In this document: positions 18,656 to 28,015 of the stretch, in pieces
How positions within the stretch are numbered: position 1 is the stretch's first letter
Layout of the letters: each line of letters opens with the position of its first letter
Assembly (NCBI GenBank): GCA_910577815.1
Contig: CAJTNO010000001.1
Coordinates: 186,001 to 250,000, forward strand
Origin: an uncultured Christensenella sp.
Lineage (GTDB): Bacteria; Bacillota; Clostridia; Christensenellales; CAG-917
DNA length: 64,000 nt
Direction of reading: 5' to 3'
The notes under the pieces: generated by a model
Database searches by the model: none
Told to the model about the DNA's origin: nothing
What the model saw: the letters and a program-made list of their open reading frames with translations, nothing else
Program-made: the position numbers and the translations under genes

Positions 18656-21214
18656 ATGGCCAACATAAGAGATGATAAAAATAACGAATACGTCCAACAT
18701 ATCGCCAACTCCACCGTCAAGGATATCGAGATTAACGGCGAGCTGAAAAAATCCTTTATATCCTATGCGATGGCGGTCAACGTATCCCGCGCCATTCCCG
18801 ACGTGCGCGACGGTCTGAAGCCCGTACACAGGCGTATACTTTACGCTATGAGCGAGCTGGGACTTACTCCCGACAAGCCGTACCGCAAATGCGCTATGGT
18901 CGTCGGAGAGGTTCTGGGTAAGTACCATCCCCACGGCGACAGCTCCGTTTACGACGCGCTTGTTAGACTTGCGCAGAACTTTTCGATACGCTGTCCGCTT
19001 ATCGACGGACACGGCAACTTCGGCTCGGTGGACGGCGACCCCGCCGCGGCGTACAGATATACCGAAGCAAGGCTGTCTAAAATAGCCCTGGAGATGATTA
19101 GGGATATAGACAAAAAGACCGTCGACTTCTATCCCAACTTCGACGACACGCGCGAGCAGCCCGTGGTTTTGCCGTCGCGCTTTCCCAACCTGCTTGTAAA
19201 CGGCTCTGACGGCATCGCGGTGGGTATGGCGACTTCTATCCCGCCCCACAACCTCGGCGAGGTTATAGACGCTACCGTGGCGCTTATGCGCGACCCCGAG
19301 GCTACCGTTGACGACCTTATGGAATATATGCCCGCGCCCGACTTCCCCACGGGGGCGTTGGTGTTGGGCAGGGCGTCCATTAAGCAGGCGTACCGCACGG
19401 GCAGAGGTATGTGCATACTGCGCGCCAAGGCGGAGATTGAGGAGCTTGCAAACGGCAAAAGCCGTATAATCGTTACCGAAATTCCTTATCAGGTGAATAA
19501 GGCGCTGCTTATCGAAAACATCGCCGACCAGGTTAAGGACAAGCGTCTCGAGGGAATTGCCGACCTTCGCGAGGAAACCGACCGTCACGGAATGCGCATT
19601 GTTATCGAGCTTAAAAAGGACGTCAACGCGCAGGTTCTGCTCAATCAGCTTTATAAGCAGACTGCGATGCAGACCAATTTCAGTATGATAATGCTCGCGC
19701 TGGTGGACGGAGTTCCGCGCATTCTCAATCTTAAGGAGATACTCAGCTGCTATATCGCGCATCAGAAGGACGTCATTGTGCGCCGTACGCGCTTCGACCT
19801 CGAGAAGGCTATGGAGCGTCAGCACATTCTTCAGGGCTTGCATATCGCGCTCGAGAACATCGACGCTATAGTCGAGCTGCTCAAAAAATCCCGCGACCGT
19901 CAGGACGCTATAGCCAAGCTTACCGAAAATTATCTGCTCTCCGAAAAGCAAGCCGTCGCAATCCTCGATATGCGCCTGCAGCGTCTTACCGGACTCGAGG
20001 TGGAGAAGATTAACAACGAGCTCGCCGAGCTCGATAAACAAATCGAGTACTATAACTTTGTGCTGTCCAGCGACGAGGAGGTTACCGCCATTGTCATCAA
20101 GGAGCTTACGGATATCAAGGCGCAGTTCGGCACTCCAAGACTTTCGGAGCTCACCTACGACTACGGCGATATCGATATAGAGGACCTTATCGAGAGAGAG
20201 GACGTTGTGATTTCTATGACGCACGGCGGCTATATCAAGCGTATTCCCGTGTCCGAGTACAAGGCGCAGCACCGCGGAGGTATGGGTATCACCGCGCATA
20301 AAGCTAAGGATGAGGACTTTGTAGAAAAGATTTTCACCTCAAATACTCACGAGCTTATTATGTTCTTTACAAACCGCGGCAAGGTGTTTACGCTGAAGGC
20401 GTACGAGATACCCGAGGCGAGCCGTAACGCCCGCGGCAGGGCGGCGGTCAATCTGCTCCAGCTCGAGCAGGGTGAGAAGATTCAGGCGTTCCTGAAGGTT
20501 CCCGAGGACAGAGAGGACAAGTTCCTTATGCTCGCGACAAAGCAGGGTCTTATCAAAAAAACTCCGCTGTCCGAGTTCGACTCCATTAAGCGCAACGGAA
20601 AGATTGCAATTAAGTTTAACGATGACGACGAGCTTATCGACGCCGTTATTACCGACGGCAACAGCGAGCTGATTGTAGCCTCCAGTACGGGTATGAGCAT
20701 CCACTTCCACGAGAAGGTCGTGCGTCCGATGGGCAGAACGGCTATGGGCGTTAAGGCTATGAATATCCCGAGCGGCGCGGCACTCGTTGCGTTTACCGTC
20801 GTAAACGACGGCGACGAGATACTGACCGTGACCTCCAATGGCTACGGCAAGCGAAGCGACGTTGCGGATTATCCGCTTCAGGGCAGAGCAGGTAAGGGCG
20901 TGCGCGCGGGCGTATTCAACGACCGTACGGGTTCGCTTGTGTGCCTGAAGGTTATACCTGCCGACACCGACGTGATGATGATAACCGATACCGGCGTAAT
21001 CATCCGCGTACAGGCTGACGAAATCAGCAAGATAGGCAGAAACACTCAGGGCGTGCGCATTATGAAGCTTAAGGATAACAACATAAACGTAATGGCAATC
21101 GCGCTTACTCCGCACGAGGAGGATGAGCCCGAGGTTCAGACTGCCGAGGGAGAGGAGAATGCCGAGAATAACGGCGAACAGCCCGAGATGACCTCGGAGA
21201 ATACGGCGGAATAA
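18656..21214 (+). CDS. gyrA: DNA gyrase subunit A
   Basis: 852 aa. The catalytic Tyr lies in [11 protein letters not shown] (about 123), and the quinolone-determining region reads [17 protein letters not shown]. The C-terminal beta-pinwheel contains the GyrA box as QHRGGMG, which separates it from ParC. The last 35 residues are an acidic tail ([15 protein letters not shown]). GyrA carries out strand breakage and passage. AGGAG precedes the ATG, 14 bases after gyrB. A GC-rich hairpin terminator follows, and the mobile element begins right after it. Confidence 0.99.
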   Translation: MANIRDDKNNEYVQHIANSTVKDIEINGELKKSFISYAMAVNVSRAIPDVRDGLKPVHRRILYAMSELGLTPDKPYRKCAMVVGEVLGKYHPHGDSSVYDALVRLAQNFSIRCPLIDGHGNFGSVDGDPAAAYRYTEARLSKIALEMIRDIDKKTVDFYPNFDDTREQPVVLPSRFPNLLVNGSDGIAVGMATSIPPHNLGEVIDATVALMRDPEATVDDLMEYMPAPDFPTGALVLGRASIKQAYRTGRGMCILRAKAEIEELANGKSRIIVTEIPYQVNKALLIENIADQVKDKRLEGIADLREETDRHGMRIVIELKKDVNAQVLLNQLYKQTAMQTNFSMIMLALVDGVPRILNLKEILSCYIAHQKDVIVRRTRFDLEKAMERQHILQGLHIALENIDAIVELLKKSRDRQDAIAKLTENYLLSEKQAVAILDMRLQRLTGLEVEKINNELAELDKQIEYYNFVLSSDEEVTAIVIKELTDIKAQFGTPRLSELTYDYGDIDIEDLIEREDVVISMTHGGYIKRIPVSEYKAQHRGGMGITAHKAKDEDFVEKIFTSNTHELIMFFTNRGKVFTLKAYEIPEASRNARGRAAVNLLQLEQGEKIQAFLKVPEDREDKFLMLATKQGLIKKTPLSEFDSIKRNGKIAIKFNDDDELIDAVITDGNSELIVASSTGMSIHFHEKVVRPMGRTAMGVKAMNIPSGAALVAFTVVNDGDEILTVTSNGYGKRSDVADYPLQGRAGKGVRAGVFNDRTGSLVCLKVIPADTDVMMITDTGVIIRVQADEISKIGRNTQGVRIMKLKDNNINVMAIALTPHEEDEPEVQTAEGEENAENNGEQPEMTSENTAE

Positions 21215-21240
21215 AATAAACGGATAAAGCGTATTAAAAC

Positions 21241-21278
21241 AAAAACAGCAGCCTTACCGTAGTTCCCATAGGGAATTA
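21241..21278 (+). repeat. Left copy of an imperfect inverted repeat flanking the mobile region
   Basis: Starts AAAAACAGCAG and ends in TTCCCATAGGGAA. The reverse complement of 31752-31790 matches it in the first 11 and last 13 conserved bases with one gap. It lies between gyrA and the recombinase gene and could mark the left end of the element. Confidence 0.55.
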
Positions 21279-21304
21279 TAGGTAAGCCGCAGGATGTAGA
21301 GATT

Positions 21305-21335
21305 AAGGCGTGGCGTGAAGCCACGCCTTTACTCT
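21305..21335 (+). terminator. Hairpin terminator after gyrA
   Basis: 10-bp perfect stem AAGGCGTGGC / GCCACGCCTT (21305-21314, 21320-21329) with a weak T-rich tail (TACTCTTG). Confidence 0.65.
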
Positions 21336-21357
21336 TGTCTTGGGTTAGTTGCTTGTG

Positions 21358-23022
21358 TTAATAATCTTCGTCATCATCAAAGAACGTCGGAACGATTGCA
21401 CCCACGAAGTTATAGATAATTTCAACGGTCTGTCTGTAATGCCCGTTTACTTGCGTTTTCTCGTGGACGATTACCTTGTCGATAAACGAGCGCAGAATTT
21501 CGGGCGTGAGCTCTTCAAAATTGCTGTACTTGTAGATGAGCATCATAAAATCGAGTATCTTATCATCTTGCGCTTTTGCTTTCTCGATTTCCGCTTTCAG
21601 AATTTTGACGCGCTCTTTGAGCGTGGCTTGTTCCGTTTCGTATGTATCGCTCATTTTCAAATACCGTTCTTCCGAGATTTTACACGCAACCTTATCTTCG
21701 TATAAGCTCTCAATTATCTTGTCGAGCTTGTCAATGCGTTCTTCCGAAGTTTCTATTTCGCGTTGGTTCTCTTTGAGTTCCTTTTTCGTTTTCGCTTCGG
21801 CGTCCTTGCGTAAGGTCTGTAAAAATTCTTCGTTGTGGTTATTGGCAAAGTGGATTGTGCGACGCAAATCGTCTTGTATGATTGCCGTTACCGCTTTCAC
21901 GGTTATTTGGTGTGAACCACAAATGCGCTTCTTCTGCTTACGGTAAGTAGAACAGTTAAAGTATTCCGTTTGTTTCATAGTGGTACACCTGCAAAGATAC
22001 ATTTTCTTTCCGCAGTCAGCACAGTACAACATTCCCGACAGCGGACTCATTTCTCCCATATCGGTAGGGCGGCGTTTGTTCTCGCGTATCTTCTGAACGG
22101 TGTCGAAAGTCTGCTTGTCTATGATTGCTTCCTGCGTGTTCTCGAAAATCACCCAATCTTCTCTCGGCAATTCAATACGCCTTTTCGATTTGTACGACTT
22201 CTTGTAGCTCTTGAAGTTCACGGTACAGCCTGTGTATTCCAAGTTTTCAAGAATGCCCGACACCGTTTGTTGCGACCATATTTCCGAGCTTTCTCGTATT
22301 TTCAAAGACGTGGGTAAGCCGTGATTATGGAAGTAGACGACGGGCGTTTCAACTTTTCGTTCGGTAAGTATCCGTGCTATCTGTGTCGGACCGTAACCTT
22401 GAATACAGAGCTTGAAAATCTCTCTTACGATTTCCGCGCCTTTCTCGTCTATAATCCATTTCTCTTTATCTTCGGGATTCTTCATATAGCCGAGCGGCGG
22501 TATTGTAGTAATGTGTTTGCCCGAATTGCCTTTGGCACGGACAACTGCCTTGATTTTCTTACTGCAATCTTTGGCGTACATTTCGTTGAGTATGTTTTTG
22601 AACGGTGTAATATCGTCGTCGGGATTGGTTTCGCTGTCCACTTGGTCGTAGATTGCTATAAACCTTACGTCGGCTTCGGCAAGATAATATTTTGTGTAAT
22701 AGCCTACAAGAATGTGATCCCTGCCGAACCTCGACATATCTTTGACGATAACGGTAGATATTTTCCCGTTGTCCACGTCGTCCATCATACGCTTGAAGTC
22801 GGGGCGGTCAAAGTTGCTTCCCGAATACCCGTCGTCCACATAAAACTTTATGTTTCTCAAACGGTTTTCGTCCGCATACTTTTGTAACAGCATTTTTTGG
22901 TTACGGATACTGTTGGAATCGCCGTCCAAATCGTCGTCGCAGGACAGTCTGCAATAGAGAGCCGTCCATTGTTCTTCTGCACTTTTTACTTTCTTATATT
23001 TAATTGTCGGTTGCAAATTCAT
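21358..23022 (-). CDS. Large serine recombinase (TnpX-like) of a mobilizable element
   Basis: 554 aa. The N-terminal resolvase domain has the catalytic Ser in ALYCRLSCDDD (about 27), DGYSGSNFDRPDF and KDMSRFGRD. A recombinase domain follows (PPLGYMKN... GYGPTQIARIL). A zinc ribbon lies at about 335-385 (CADCGKKMYLCRC and FNCSTYRKQKKRICGSH). A long coiled coil (about 400-490) and a DUF4368-like end finish the protein. Such enzymes excise and integrate elements between short att sites. GGGAGG precedes the ATG, which overlaps the upstream TnpW-like gene by four bases (ATGA). With the MobV relaxase nearby this resembles Tn4451. Confidence 0.95.
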   Translation of the reverse strand: MNLQPTIKYKKVKSAEEQWTALYCRLSCDDDLDGDSNSIRNQKMLLQKYADENRLRNIKFYVDDGYSGSNFDRPDFKRMMDDVDNGKISTVIVKDMSRFGRDHILVGYYTKYYLAEADVRFIAIYDQVDSETNPDDDITPFKNILNEMYAKDCSKKIKAVVRAKGNSGKHITTIPPLGYMKNPEDKEKWIIDEKGAEIVREIFKLCIQGYGPTQIARILTERKVETPVVYFHNHGLPTSLKIRESSEIWSQQTVSGILENLEYTGCTVNFKSYKKSYKSKRRIELPREDWVIFENTQEAIIDKQTFDTVQKIRENKRRPTDMGEMSPLSGMLYCADCGKKMYLCRCTTMKQTEYFNCSTYRKQKKRICGSHQITVKAVTAIIQDDLRRTIHFANNHNEEFLQTLRKDAEAKTKKELKENQREIETSEERIDKLDKIIESLYEDKVACKISEERYLKMSDTYETEQATLKERVKILKAEIEKAKAQDDKILDFMMLIYKYSNFEELTPEILRSFIDKVIVHEKTQVNGHYRQTVEIIYNFVGAIVPTFFDDDEDY

Positions 23023-23300
23023 TGTTTATTACCTCCCGAATTGCAACTCCCAAGCGATTGCTTATGAGATAACCGAATAGGTACGGACGGCTTTAACGCT
23101 TCGTCTATATTCCGTTCGATTAATCTTTTTGTAATATCAAATGCCGTAGTTGTGTCGGCGTTTGACTTTTCACGGGATATAACGGTATAGACCGTGTTCC
23201 CGATAACTTTTTCACGGCTTCTTACAAACGAGCCGTTCTCTTGTTCGTAATAGTAAGACAGTATATCTGCCTTTGGTGCGGATGCTTTGTTCTTATTTAT
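23019..23300 (-). CDS. tnpW: TnpW-like small protein with a non-AUG start
   Basis: Open for 93 codons to TGA at 23019, overlapping the recombinase ATG. The core GSFVRSREKVIGNTVYTVIS followed by TTTAFDITKRLIERN fits the TnpW family found upstream of Tn4451-type recombinases. No ATG, GTG or TTG is present in frame after the preceding stop; AAGGAG (23313-23308) is followed 7 bases later by ATA (23300) and 4 bases later by ATT (23303). I give the ATA because of spacing; ATT is possible. Either would be a rare start, or the gene is weakly expressed or mutated. Function in the family is not established. Confidence 0.75.
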   Translation of the reverse strand: MNKNKASAPKADILSYYYEQENGSFVRSREKVIGNTVYTVISREKSNADTTTAFDITKRLIERNIDEALKPSVPIRLSHKQSLGSCNSGGNKQ

Positions 23301-23387
23301 AATGGCACTCCTTGTCTGAAATCGGGCGTTTCAAGTTATTTTCTCCCGTCATACAAGAAGAACACATAAGTTTGATTTGCTTTTCGG

Positions 23388-23606
23388 TTACTGTCCGTTT
23401 TTCTCTCTTTTAGCGGCTTCTTCCAATAACACTTTATATCCCGCTTCTATAAGACGGACTTTCGTGTAACCGTGCTTAATTAAAAATGCGTTTATTTCTT
23501 CCGCCTGTTTTCTCGGCACGCTCGTACCCCAAACCAAACTCTTTGCTTTGCGTTCTTCTCTGTGCCGTTCTTCGTAGTTCTTATCTTTTTCCGCTCTCGG
23601 TTTCAT
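23388..23606 (-). CDS. Small basic element protein, RHH-like
   Basis: 72 aa, rich in Lys, Arg and Glu. The pattern GTSVPRKQAEEINAFLIKHGYTKVRLIEAGYKVLLEEA (strand, then two helices) suggests a ribbon-helix-helix DNA-binding fold, common as relaxosome or regulatory proteins beside MobV relaxases, but I cannot name a family. GGAGG precedes the ATG by 5 bases. It lies between relaxase and recombinase, all on the minus strand. Moderate certainty that it is a gene, low on function. Confidence 0.7.
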   Translation of the reverse strand: MKPRAEKDKNYEERHREERKAKSLVWGTSVPRKQAEEINAFLIKHGYTKVRLIEAGYKVLLEEAAKREKNGQ

Positions 23607-23718
23607 AATACCCTCCGTAAATATATGTGTCGTATTGACACGCCTTTTTCTTATTATACGCTTTTATGGGTATCTTGTCAACGGAATCTGATAGAGTAGT
23701 AGAACGGTTATTGATTTT

Positions 23719-24912
23719 TTACTTCGACCACCAATTTTTTGTAGATTTAACGGGCGGTTTTGGTGAGTTCTTGCGCTCGGTTGCCGTGCGCTTGGCTTCG
23801 TCTAACTTGTCCGGCGCGTACTCGTTTACGAAAGCGACAAACTCTTTGTACTTCTCTAATTCGGGTATGCGTCGCTCGGTTTTCTGCAATTCCGAAAAAA
23901 GGTTTTCGCGGTCTTTGTCCGTGATTTTCTTTTCTTCTTCGAGCCGCCTATACTCGGTTGTAAGTCCAACAATCATCTTCCGTAACTTCGTAGGCGATAA
24001 AGGAAGTTCGCCGCTCAACGCTTCGTGAAAAGCGTCTAAATATCCCTGTAACGGTTTCAACTCTTCCAACGCTTTATCTCTCGTTGCAACGGCTGTTTGT
24101 GCTTCTTGGATTACTTCTTCGGCGTGGACTTTTTCTTGTTCAAGGCTTGCAAGTTCAGCTTCTTGTTTTTGCTTTTGCCATTGGTACTTGGTTGTATGCT
24201 TTTTGTTCGAGCCGACTTCGCCGCGATCCAAACCGTAGTGAACGCCTATTTGCTCGTGAAAGCTATCCTGCAAATTACCGTAAGAAAGCTGTCCGCCGCG
24301 CTCGCCCCAAAAGTCCGAACTACACAGTTTCGGCTGTTCCAACGGAACGTACTCATAAACGCTTTTGCTGTGTTCGTCTTTCTTCTGAATAGGCGAGCCT
24401 TTTTCGTTCCGCAATACTTTTCCGTCCGCGCCTTTCTCATAGACTTTCTTTTTAGCGGTGTCCACGATTGGTATGTAGTAGAGTTGTAAGTGCGGGGTCT
24501 TTTCGTCTAAATGTATAACGGCGGACAGTATATTTGTGTCCGTTCCTTTATAGCCGATTTCTTGTAATGCAAACTCATAGCAACGGTTGAAAAACTCCAT
24601 TACCGCATATGGAGTTTCTTCGCCGTTCTTCCAACCGAGCCGCTCAAAGAATGCCGTATCCGACGTGATAACCATACCCTCGAAAGCGGTGGAGTCTTTC
24701 TTCTCGCGGAAGGTTGCGTTCAGCTCTTGCATCGTCTTTTTCCATTGCGCGGTAAGACCGCCTTCCGACTTCTTGAAATAGAGATTGAGCGGTGTGCGCT
24801 CGTCGTCTATATCTTCGTTGCGGTGATGCTTGCTTGTGCGTTCCGTTTCGCCGCCAATCTTGCCCAAACTACCTTTATTGAATTGTTCTATTCTGACTAC
24901 CTGATAACTTAT
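23719..24912 (-). CDS. MobV (Pre/Mob) family relaxase with a non-AUG start
   Basis: About 397 aa. The N-terminal Mob_Pre domain starts SYQVVRIEQFNKGSLGKIGGE with NEDIDDERTPLNLYF, and contains the metal-binding motif HLDEKTPHLQLYY (about 160-172). The C-terminal half is a coiled coil ending in basic residues. It nicks oriT for mobilization by a helper conjugation system. AGGAGG at 24926-24921 points to the family start, but the codons there are ATT (24915) and ATA (24912), not ATG; ATA has an 8-base spacing and stands exactly where other MobV proteins begin M-S-Y. An in-frame ATG at 25134 adds 74 residues unlike any relaxase and has no such ribosome site. This is the TnpZ counterpart of Tn4451. 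Confidence 0.85.
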   Translation of the reverse strand: MSYQVVRIEQFNKGSLGKIGGETERTSKHHRNEDIDDERTPLNLYFKKSEGGLTAQWKKTMQELNATFREKKDSTAFEGMVITSDTAFFERLGWKNGEETPYAVMEFFNRCYEFALQEIGYKGTDTNILSAVIHLDEKTPHLQLYYIPIVDTAKKKVYEKGADGKVLRNEKGSPIQKKDEHSKSVYEYVPLEQPKLCSSDFWGERGGQLSYGNLQDSFHEQIGVHYGLDRGEVGSNKKHTTKYQWQKQKQEAELASLEQEKVHAEEVIQEAQTAVATRDKALEELKPLQGYLDAFHEALSGELPLSPTKLRKMIVGLTTEYRRLEEEKKITDKDRENLFSELQKTERRIPELEKYKEFVAFVNEYAPDKLDEAKRTATERKNSPKPPVKSTKNWWSK

Positions 24913-24934
24913 AATTCTATTCCTCCTGTAATAA

Positions 24935-25135
24935 ATGCCCCCTGCAAGGGCGAACTTGGCTACTTGTAGTCTAGTGAGATATGGATATACTCCGCATATC
25001 CCGTTTTGTCCGTCCGAGCGGTAGAGTTTCATTTTGCCGTGTCTTGTGCTTTTGCTTCGCGTTTGCTTGCCGATTAGGGCGGTCTGATTTGAGAAACAAA
25101 TTTGCTTGCAAGGGCAAATTTGCGCCGAAAACAAA
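24935..25135. other. Candidate oriT region of the mobilizable element
   Basis: Upstream of the MobV gene lie inverted and direct repeats typical of oriT: CTTGCAAGGGCAAATTTGCG near 25107 (with AAATTTG on its left forming a dyad) and CCTGCAAGGGCGAACTTGGC near 24941. Placement rests on position beside the relaxase and on the repeats only. Confidence 0.4.
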
Positions 25136-25225
25136 AAGCGTGTAGTTTTTTAGCTTGCTATAAAACCGTGCGCAAAGCGCACGCCCACGCGGTTTACTGT
25201 GTGGGAATATGCTTTTTATTGTCAT
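24971..25225 (-). CDS. Possible small upstream ORF of the mobilization region
   Basis: 84 codons from an ATG with GGAGGT 8 bases upstream. It opens MTIKSIFPHSKPRG and is very basic, with no known domain. It overlaps sequence that looks like the origin of transfer, so the good ribosome site may belong to a short leader peptide rather than a real protein. Kept because of the Shine-Dalgarno; low confidence. Confidence 0.35.
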   Translation of the reverse strand: MTIKSIFPHSKPRGRALCARFYSKLKNYTLFVFGANLPLQANLFLKSDRPNRQANAKQKHKTRQNETLPLGRTKRDMRSISISH

Positions 25226-25267
25226 TGATTTTACCTCCGATTGATGATTATTTATATCTTCGTCCAC

Positions 25268-26006
25268 GCAAGAGAGAGTGGAATAGATACCGTAAAAAAG
25301 GCGCGAAAAAAGCCGCTGATTACTTCTTGTATCACCGACTTCTAACCGTATTTAGCAATATGATTTTGCTCTATGATGGTTGGTCATTCTATTAAGTTAG
25401 AGAATTGATTTTAGTGCCGTTTCCAGAAAAAATCGTACACTTATAAAAGCCTATCACGGCTCACGTCGTAAGCGAAGCCTCGGTACGACACGGCAAACTT
25501 GCGCCTTATGCCACACGCTTAAAAGCGGTGGCAACTTTGCGCCGTTGTCGTTCCTCTTCCCAAAAAGTTCTTCGATACTTTTCGGGAACCCTAAAAGCGA
25601 ACACTTAAAATACCTACGCTCTATCCGTAAGCTAAGGCACGGGCGGCTATACCGCCCAAAACCTTCCGCATTCTACAAGCGAACGCCTGTCGCGGAACTT
25701 CTACCCCGAAGGGTACTCCATCACAAACTACATTGTGGCAGTGTGCATTATATCACAAACTTTTGTTCGTTGCAAGACTTTCATCGCCCATAAACGGGCG
25801 GTGAACTGTCTTTTTATGGTAAGTTTTGCGAAAGTAATATTATCAAGCTCACATACGATTTTTGAAATACGCAATGTGTTATTGATTATGTGAGATATCT
25901 AACGTTTCAAGTAGTTTAACAATAAATAAAGCCGCGAATAGAACAGTAGTGTCCGGAATATAAAAGGAACCAGGGAGAAATATGCGTTATATTCCTTTAA
26001 TTCGGC
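25268..26006. other. Non-coding stretch in the mobile element
   Basis: About 740 bp without a convincing gene. Short ORFs lack ribosome sites and recognisable sequence. Several local GC-rich dyads are visible (for example GGGCGGCTATACCGCCC near 25640). I see no terminator or known RNA. Confidence 0.5.
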
Positions 26007-27191
26007 TTACATATATCTTTTGAATTTTCTTTTTTTCAATTTCTTTATTGCATCTTCATTGCCTTCCGTGGCGGCGGCTTTATAGTATTTCACGGCTTCG
26101 TCAAGATCTTCTTCGACACCAATACCGTTTTCGTAAAATTCGCCGAGCGAATACATTGCGTCGTCGTTGCCTTGTTTTGCGGCACGAGTCAGGTATTCGA
26201 TAGCCTTGTCGGCATCTTCTTCAACGCCGTCGCCGCAACCGTAACAAACGCCTATTCTGAATTGGCATCTGTCGCAGCCCGCGTTTGCTCCGGCGAGAAA
26301 ATATTTCGCGGCTTCCTCGTCGCTTTGTTTAACGCCGTAGCCGTAAGAGTAGCAGATGCCGAGATTATAAAGCGCGTCCGTACTGCCGAGTTGGGCGCCC
26401 GCACGATACATCATAATTGCCACATTCATATTCTCTTCTACGCCTTCGCCGTACTGATAGCAATAACCCATATTGGTGAAAGCCTGAAAATATTTTTGTT
26501 CCATAGACGCCTGATACCACTTAACGGCTTCTTGAAGATTGCGCTCCACACCGTCGCCGTACTGATAGCAATAGCCGACGTAACACATGGCTTTGCCGTG
26601 ATTTTTTTCGGCGGCTTTTTTATACCAGTTGAACGATTCTTTAGCGTCGCGGCTGACGCCGTAACCGTTTTCGTAAAAAATACCAATCTCGAACAAAGCG
26701 TCGGCATTCCCTTGTTCGGCGGACAGCTTCATCCATTTGAGAGCTTCCGAGAAATCTCGCTTTACGGCAATTCCATCCTTATAGCAATTACCTACGTTCA
26801 GTTGCCCGATATCATTGCCTTGGTCTGCCGATTTTTTATACCACTCGAAGGCGGCATTTTCGTCTTTTTCAACGCCTATCCCGTTTTCGTAAAAAGTACC
26901 AATATTATTTTGCGCGGAAGCATAATTCTTTTTTGCGGCGGATAGGGTATGCTTGAATGCTTCCGTCTTATCTTCGTCAACTCCGCGCCCGTAAAGATAG
27001 CACAAGCCCAAATTGAACTCGGCTTCAGCATTGCCTTGCTTTGCCGCGCTTTTAAGCAGCCCGACGCCTTCGTCTGCGTTTTCGTCTATCTCCGTACCAT
27101 CGTAATCGATACGCAATAAGATTTTACCTAACGCACACTGTTCTTCCGCGTTGCCGTTTTTGGCGCCGATTTTTAATTTTTCGATATCCAT
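26007..27191 (-). CDS. Sel1-repeat protein
   Basis: 394 aa made of about ten Sel1-like repeats of 36 residues, each with the pattern A-x-x-x-G-(N/x)-x-x-A-x-x-x-(I/L)-G-x-x-Y-x-x-G-x-G-V-x-x-(D/N), for example GNAEAEFNLGLCYLYGRGV. No signal peptide or membrane helix. Sel1 repeats form alpha-alpha solenoids that hold protein partners; in bacteria they act as adaptors and sometimes sit in accessory or defence loci. AAGGAG precedes the ATG. It is cargo of the element by position, next to an XRE-membrane regulator on the same strand. Partner unknown. Confidence 0.92.
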   Translation of the reverse strand: MDIEKLKIGAKNGNAEEQCALGKILLRIDYDGTEIDENADEGVGLLKSAAKQGNAEAEFNLGLCYLYGRGVDEDKTEAFKHTLSAAKKNYASAQNNIGTFYENGIGVEKDENAAFEWYKKSADQGNDIGQLNVGNCYKDGIAVKRDFSEALKWMKLSAEQGNADALFEIGIFYENGYGVSRDAKESFNWYKKAAEKNHGKAMCYVGYCYQYGDGVERNLQEAVKWYQASMEQKYFQAFTNMGYCYQYGEGVEENMNVAIMMYRAGAQLGSTDALYNLGICYSYGYGVKQSDEEAAKYFLAGANAGCDRCQFRIGVCYGCGDGVEEDADKAIEYLTRAAKQGNDDAMYSLGEFYENGIGVEEDLDEAVKYYKAAATEGNEDAIKKLKKRKFKRYM

Positions 27192-27276
27192 TTTTGACTC
27201 CTTACTAATTATTTATTCTAAATTATAGCACTGAGAATAATAAAAAGCAAATAACTTCACACCCGATTAATAACGT

Positions 27277-27741
27277 CTATTTTGATTTGACGTGAACGTT
27301 CAGGCGGTAAATTATTATACTCTCGACTGTTCGATACACACAATAAACCGCCCAGATAATCCAGGTATATTGCCATTTCAAAGTTATAAGACTGATCGTT
27401 ATGTATAACGCGGCCACAACGACAGCGATAACCCAGTTCATAATTTTTCTGTGTTTCGCTATTACCGAATCGCTTTTTGTCAGCGCGGATTTGATATTTT
27501 GTTCCGAAATATCTTTATAGTTTCCGTCGCTTATCCTTTCGCCGTTCAATATTTCGTTTATGCTTACGCCGAAATTGTCGCCAAGAGTTTGCAGCATTTC
27601 GACGGGCGGTAGATAGTTGCCGGTTTCCCAGCGCGATATGGTTTTATTCGTGACTCCGATTTGCGCACCGAGTTCATCCTGCGTCAGATTTTTTTCTTTT
27701 CGCAACTCAGCTAAAAACGAGCCGATTTTTTGCATATCCAT
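27277..27741 (-). CDS. XRE-family regulator with two membrane helices
   Basis: 154 aa. Residues 4-62 are a Cro/C1 helix-turn-helix (FLAELRKEKNLTQDELGAQIGVTNKTISRWETGNYLPP). After a linker, two transmembrane helices occur at about 100-120 and 125-143 (WVIAVVVAALYITISLI; WIIWAVYCVYRTVESII). The layout is that of membrane-tethered HTH regulators common in Clostridia, whose membrane part may sense envelope state. AAGGAG lies upstream of the ATG. It may control the Sel1 gene or the divergent operon at 28016. Confidence 0.88.
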   Translation of the reverse strand: MDMQKIGSFLAELRKEKNLTQDELGAQIGVTNKTISRWETGNYLPPVEMLQTLGDNFGVSINEILNGERISDGNYKDISEQNIKSALTKSDSVIAKHRKIMNWVIAVVVAALYITISLITLKWQYTWIIWAVYCVYRTVESIIIYRLNVHVKSK

Positions 27742-27913
27742 AGACGTTGCTCCTTATTTATGATATTTTAATTATACCATAAAATCATCAGAAACGATTA
27801 CCCATAAACAGCGAATTTGCAAGTAGTAAAGGACAAATTTTAAGATTTGACGAATAATGTTTTTCGCTTACCGTGCAGAGCCATAAGAGTATCTGTATTT
27901 GTTTCTATAATTC

Positions 27914-27942
27914 TTGCAATGCGATAAATAAAGTGTTATAAT
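27914..27942 (+). promoter_or_regulatory. Promoter of the zinc-ribbon/SPFH operon
   Basis: TTGCAA (27914-27919), 17-bp spacer, TATAAT (27937-27942); leader of about 67 bases to the ATG at 28016. Confidence 0.6.
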
Positions 27943-28015
27943 TTATACGGTATCATACGAACCAAAAATACGGTTGCATCAGCAACAGATTTACGCAAAT
28001 AAGAGATAAAAGCGA

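Noticed and set aside
24915..25134. N-terminal extension of the relaxase from ATG 25134
   Set aside because: Its 74 residues resemble no relaxase, overlap repeats that look like oriT, and pass over a perfect ribosome site.
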